Origin: JACCVG01 sp963790245
Lineage (GTDB): Bacteria > Actinomycetota > Thermoleophilia > Solirubrobacterales > Thermoleophilaceae
NCBI GenBank assembly: GCA_963790245.1
Contig: CAWBNP010000002.1
Span: forward strand, 1-64,000
DNA: 64,000 nt
Reading direction: 5' to 3'
Made by a program: the position numbers and the translations under genes. The notes below the pieces were generated by a model. That model searched no databases. It was not told the DNA's origin and saw only the letters and a program-made list of their open reading frames with translations. This document shows positions 60,075 to 64,000 of the stretch, piece by piece. The stretch's first letter is position 1, and the number at the start of each line of letters is the position of its first letter.

Positions 60075-61265
60075 GTGGGCGCCACCACGCTTGTAACGGG
60101 AACCTGCCTCGACGAGATCGCCGGCGAGCTCGCAGCGACGCGCTGGGCGGCCCAGGTCTTTGATGCGCAGTGGCGGCTTTGCTGGGTGTCGGACGAACTG
60201 CGGGCGTTGCTCGGCGACCCCGACGACGACGCGCTCGGGATCGGCCGGGACATCGGCGAGTCGGTGAATGACAGCCTCTGGCCACGGGCAATCACCGACG
60301 ACTCGCAGCTGCGCTGGCTGGGCGAGATCCTGCCGCGCGCCCTCGCCGACTGCCCGGCCTGGGTACCGAGCGCGCGCGAGGAGCTAGGCGACGAGGCGGT
60401 CGACTGGGGACTGACGGAGACCGAGCGCGCCCGCAAGGACATCTGGGCCTCCCACATCGACTTCCTGCGTGGCGAGCTGCCGCCGATGCGCGTCAACTAC
60501 GTGGCCAACCGCGTCCGCAACCCCGACGGCTCCCTGGCGGGCTACGTCTATGTCTACGGCACGGCGCTGCCCGCCTCGCTGCTACCGCTGTTGACCCAGG
60601 GCGACGAAGGGATGTTCCACCGCATGGCGCGCCTGGTCGAGCCCGGCCGCCGGTCGGCCGCGATCCTGTTCGCCGACCTGCGCGCGTCTGGGGCGCTCTC
60701 CCGCAGGCTGGCGAGCGCGACGTACTTCAAGGCCGTGCGCGACGCGACGACCGCAATCGACGAGGTCGTCGTCTCGCGGCGTGGGATCGTCGGCAAGCAC
60801 GCGGGTGACGGCGTGACCGCCTTCTTCGTCTGCGACGACTTCGAGTCCGAGAGCGCAACCGCTCGCGCGGCGCTCGACGCGGCGCTGGCGATCCCGCCCG
60901 CCGCGGCCGAGGCAGCCGGACGGACGCTCGACCTCGCGGACCTGCGGGCGCACCCGATCAGCGTCGGGGTCCACTGGGGCGGAGCGCTGTACATGGGTCA
61001 GGTCGTTACCGGCGGGCGGCTCGAGGTCACGGCGCTCGGCGACGAAGTCAACGAGTGCGCGCGGATCCAGCAGGTCGCGGCGGGTCGCTCACTTGCTTCC
61101 AAGGGGATTGTCGAGCGGCTCGACATCGCCGACGCGATCGCGCTGGACATCGATCCCGATCGGCTTGTCTACAAGACGCTTGCCGAGGTCGGCGGAGCCT
61201 CCGAGAAGGCGCTCCGCGACGCCGCAACCGTCCCGGTCACGGCGATCGGCACGATCCCGCTGTAG
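60075..61265 (+). CDS. Class III nucleotidyl cyclase with PAS-like N-terminus
   Basis: 396 residues from GTG 60075; TACCCT lies 6 nt upstream. Residues about 20-170 look PAS-like (AAQVFDAQWRLCWVSDELRALLG); residues about 195-370 are a cyclase homology domain: first metal Asp in AILFADLRASGALSRRL, second in VGKHAGDGVTAFF, then VHWGGALYMGQVVTGG and TALGDEVNECARIQQVA. Both metal aspartates are kept, so it can be active, making cAMP most likely. No membrane segment. A long open frame upstream is antisense/shadow of the transporter. Confidence 0.85.
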   Translation: MGATTLVTGTCLDEIAGELAATRWAAQVFDAQWRLCWVSDELRALLGDPDDDALGIGRDIGESVNDSLWPRAITDDSQLRWLGEILPRALADCPAWVPSAREELGDEAVDWGLTETERARKDIWASHIDFLRGELPPMRVNYVANRVRNPDGSLAGYVYVYGTALPASLLPLLTQGDEGMFHRMARLVEPGRRSAAILFADLRASGALSRRLASATYFKAVRDATTAIDEVVVSRRGIVGKHAGDGVTAFFVCDDFESESATARAALDAALAIPPAAAEAAGRTLDLADLRAHPISVGVHWGGALYMGQVVTGGRLEVTALGDEVNECARIQQVAAGRSLASKGIVERLDIADAIALDIDPDRLVYKTLAEVGGASEKALRDAATVPVTAIGTIPL

Positions 61266-62795
61266 CGTTCCAGGTCGACGAGGTGTTCACCCGCTACCTG
61301 GACAACTCGGCTTCGGGATTTTCGCCCTACTCGGGCCAGGACCAGCACACCACTTACGCCTTTGACCGCGAGGGGTTCCGCTACCGCGATCAGGATCCCG
61401 GCAACCCGTGCCTCGCCAAGCCCGACTCCGAGGTGATGCAGGATCCGGTCAAAGGCCTCGACGACGATGACGAGCTCGTTTTCATGGCCATCGACGGAGG
61501 TCCCGCCGCACCTGCCGGCACCGCGCTGCCCGATGGTATCGAGGCGGCTCGCACGGTCCGGGTGCTCGATCCGCGCAACCCCGCGGCCGCGTCGTTTATC
61601 TATGTGATGCGGGCCGCTGCCTCCGGCCCCGCGGCCGCCTTTGACGCCAGCAACGGCTACGTCCAGTACGAGCGCGACGCCAACGCTGACATCTACGAGA
61701 AGTCGCAGTCGAGCTATGAGAATTACGGCAACGCCCCGCGCGGGACGGTCTGCGACGCAGACGGCATGGTGATCGCCGAAGACGAGCGACGCCGCCCCCG
61801 AGATCACGCCTGGATCCAGACCGACCGCTACCGATTCCGCTACGACGGCCGCTGGCTGATGACGCAGATCCGGATCTCGGATGACGACGGCAAGACGTAC
61901 GGCCCCGATGTGATCGACCGATGGAAGGCGCGCGCTTTCGCGCAGGACCCGGGATCGGAGACACCCTGCTGCGGCTACGAGGAGGAGGACACCAACTGGG
62001 GCGGCTCGAGCAGCCTGCTCGGCGAGTTGAGCGGTCCGGTCAGGACGGTCCGCGAGACCTGGGGTGCCGATTCGGGCACCAACGTCATCCGGCGCGAGAC
62101 CTTCTACCGGCGGGAGTTCCAGCAGAAGACGTGGCTTCGGGTACATCCGATCCCGCCGCTAGACGGTATCTACGCGCAGTGGGACATGGCTGCCGGCCGG
62201 ATGACGCGCTTCTACAACCCATCCGTCCCGGGCGGCGTGGCGATCGATGGTCGCAACGACGAGGTATTCGGAAACCTCGATGACCCCTGCAACGTCAATT
62301 ACGACGCAAACGACACGAGCGATTTTGACCAGGGCTACCGCACGCTCTCGGAAATGCTCGGTCTCTGCCGGCTGCCCTACCACCAGAGCGTGGACCTCGT
62401 GGATCCGACTTTCTCCGATCTCAATGTCGCGCTCGGATGGAGCCAGACCTCCGGCCCGCACGGAACGATCGTCGACCGCTACAACGCGAGCACCAGGGAC
62501 ATCTCGCCGGGTGGGTCGGTGCAGTCCCTGCTCGCAGTCCCGTATTACCGCGACGACTCGTGCTTCGATGACGGCACGGGCCTCGACCCCGGGCCTAAGC
62601 TCAACCTGCGCTCGGGCGAGGAGCCGCGGACGGCCGCCGATGGGTCACCCCGGCGCTGCTGGACGCCCGCGGACGGGATCCCGGACGGCAGCGACAAGTT
62701 CTTCCAGGGCTCGATCGGCACCCACGGCCTGCACATCCTGACCGTTGCCGAGTCCGACAACGCCCGGCTCCAGCTGCCCGCGAGATCTCGGGCTA
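61266..62795 (+). pseudogene. N-terminally truncated protein of unknown function
   Basis: About 505 residues of clean, ordinary protein sequence beginning at FQVDEVFTRYLDNSASGF immediately after the TAG of the cyclase gene. There is no start codon, ribosome-binding site or signal peptide; the frame upstream runs through the cyclase gene as nonsense. The first possible start is GTG about 61281. The protein is rich in Asp, Asn and aromatic residues with several cysteines (GDPCNVNY, SETPCCGYEEED), and LDDDDELVFMAIDGG near its start, suggesting a secreted, possibly calcium-binding protein. I do not recognise a family. The end also seems shifted: reading one base over near 62778 gives a stop (TAA 62793-62795) abutting the facing gene, whereas the open frame runs on to 62884 over it. 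Confidence 0.6.
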
Positions 62796-63929
62796 AGCGA
62801 CCGCGCGCAGCCTCGCCGGCTTCGGCGAGGGAGCAGGGCGGGCCAGGGCGAACGCCGGGTTCGCGACGTCGAAGTAGTGGGTGAAGGACCAGTCGATGAA
62901 CCGCTTGGCACCCATCGCGCGGACCGCCGGGCCCAGCAGGCGTGGCGGAACTCGCGGGACGAGCCGTTGGGTGGCGAGCATCGCGCGGTACTTCCATTCG
63001 TGCCCCGCGCTGAAGGCGTGGTAGCGGGTCAGCGCCTGCGAGCGCGTCGAGCGCTGCTCGACGACCGCCCGCAGCTCGCGCCCGAGCGCGATTCCGAAGT
63101 AGAGCGCGGTCCGGATCCCCTCCGCGGTCAGCGGCAGGCAGTGGCCGGCCGAGTCGCCCGCGAAGAAGATCCCGTCGGCCGTGGCGGCACGCAGCTGGTG
63201 GGGGATCCAGTTGCCCTGGTAGCGGACGGCCTCGGCACCGAGATCTTCGGCCAGCAGGACCGTCGTGTCCTTGACATGGAAGCGGGGGTCGAACGACCCG
63301 ACCCCGATCCGGATCTCGTCGCCGGCCGGAAAGCTCCAGCCGTAGCCCGCCGGGACGTAGCGGCGGTCGATCCAGATCTCGAGGTCGCCCGAGCTGCCGA
63401 ACGGATGGACCTCGAGCCCGCGCGACAGCGGAGCGTCGGGCGGTTGGAAGCCCTCGTCGCCCGCGAGCACGCGCCGCCAGCCGAGCCCATCGACGATCAG
63501 CGGCGCCGTGATATCACCGCGATCGGTGTGGACGGTGTTGCCGGTCCGGCCGTTGACCTTGGCGGTCTCGAAGCGGGCGTCGTTCTGGTCGTCGAGCAGC
63601 GAGCAGAGCGCCGGATAGTCGAAGGTCGAAAAGGTAAATGGAAGGTCGTAGCGAGCGGTCCCGTGAGGGGTGTGGACGACCAGCTCCGGGAACTCCTGGC
63701 GGAAGGAGCCCATCAGGTCGAGCGCTTTCAGCCAGTCGGTCGGGATCCCGCAGGCCGAGGTCTGGCGCTCGCCGACCTCGTAGCGGTCAATCATCATGAC
63801 CTCGGCGCCCGCGCCGGCGAGTTCTCGCGCGACGGCAAGCCCTGCGAAGCTTGCGCCGCAGATCAGGACGTCGACGTCGCCTGAGAGGGGCGTCCGCTCG
63901 GCTCCGCGCTTGGTCGCTCGTCGCGGCAT
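62793..63929 (-). CDS. Geranylgeranyl-reductase-like FAD-dependent oxidoreductase
   Basis: 378 residues. FAD-binding VLICGASFAGLAVARELAG then MMIDRYEVGE; the second FAD motif GIFFAGDSAGHCLPLTAEGI; and in between the PAGYGWSFPAGDEIRIGVG segment typical of geranylgeranyl reductase/FixC-like flavoproteins. Might reduce isoprenoid or carotenoid double bonds; substrate unknown. Leaderless: TAAGCT on the minus strand (63938-63943) is 8 nt before ATG. Confidence 0.85.
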   Translation of the reverse strand: MPRRATKRGAERTPLSGDVDVLICGASFAGLAVARELAGAGAEVMMIDRYEVGERQTSACGIPTDWLKALDLMGSFRQEFPELVVHTPHGTARYDLPFTFSTFDYPALCSLLDDQNDARFETAKVNGRTGNTVHTDRGDITAPLIVDGLGWRRVLAGDEGFQPPDAPLSRGLEVHPFGSSGDLEIWIDRRYVPAGYGWSFPAGDEIRIGVGSFDPRFHVKDTTVLLAEDLGAEAVRYQGNWIPHQLRAATADGIFFAGDSAGHCLPLTAEGIRTALYFGIALGRELRAVVEQRSTRSQALTRYHAFSAGHEWKYRAMLATQRLVPRVPPRLLGPAVRAMGAKRFIDWSFTHYFDVANPAFALARPAPSPKPARLRAVA

Positions 63930-64000
63930 CGCCGACCAGCTTACGCAGCCTGGGCGCGCGGCGGCCTTCCTGTCGCTAACCTACGCCGTCGCTTTGTCAA
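63930..64000. promoter_or_regulatory. Upstream region of the flavoprotein gene
   Basis: 71 bp to the right edge. On the minus strand TAAGCT (63938-63943) is the proximal -10. A TTGACA word also lies at the very edge (63995-64000, minus strand), too far from TAAGCT for a standard spacer. No gene here. Confidence 0.4.

Overview
The window is high-GC DNA with dense genes, from an actinobacterium. Its gene families and gene order (a DesA3-type desaturase with its ferredoxin reductase, HadA/HadB-like MaoC dehydratases, FadD12-like ligase, hrcA-dnaJ pair, paired anchored ferritin-like proteins) point to class Thermoleophilia, probably Solirubrobacterales. That placement is an inference; no 16S rRNA is present.

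Layout. At 0.4-1.86 kb lies a frame-broken large serine recombinase on the minus strand. Its start lies about 40 bp from the point where comEC begins abruptly without its N-terminal half, so the left end looks like the edge of an integrated element that used comEC as its target. From there the window follows a conserved bacterial order (comEC-holA-rpsT-murJ-lepA ... hrcA-dnaJ-prmA ... yqeY-phoH-ybeY-era). This order is pulled apart by two insertions. The first (8.3-32 kb) carries a DMT transporter, enoyl-CoA hydratase, fluoride channel, tRNA-Pro(CGG), two secreted TIM-barrel proteins, a fatty-acid activation/desaturation locus, a PQQ-type sugar dehydrogenase, gnd-pgi, an epimerase-SDR-thiolase set, two ferritin-like proteins and a MaoC pair. 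The second (35.1-39.6 kb) carries an ArsB/NhaD-type transporter, a CBS protein, a sigma-70 family factor and a CPA antiporter.

From 42.4 to 54.6 kb come a lipoprotein, a small membrane protein, hisIE and trpEGDC-htrA-trpFBA, then a polar amino acid ABC importer. From 54.6 to 64 kb come a TIGR01777-type epimerase, an ACT-domain malic enzyme, polA, a YdcZ-type protein, a class III nucleotidyl cyclase, an N-terminally beheaded secreted-type protein and a geranylgeranyl-reductase-like flavoprotein.

Two global properties matter for reading the annotation. (1) From about 38.9 to 54.05 kb, and in the recombinase at 0.4-1.4 kb, almost every gene is broken by single-base indels although the protein can be followed continuously through all three frames. 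Genes between and beyond these stretches are almost clean. I read this as locally poor consensus sequence, so coordinates there mark whole genes across frame breaks. (2) About twenty transcription-unit-leading genes have a TAnnnT -10-like hexamer only 6-9 nt before the start codon and no Shine-Dalgarno sequence. This implies widespread leaderless transcription, and I used it to choose several starts (lepA, hrcA, polA, the MBL hydrolase).
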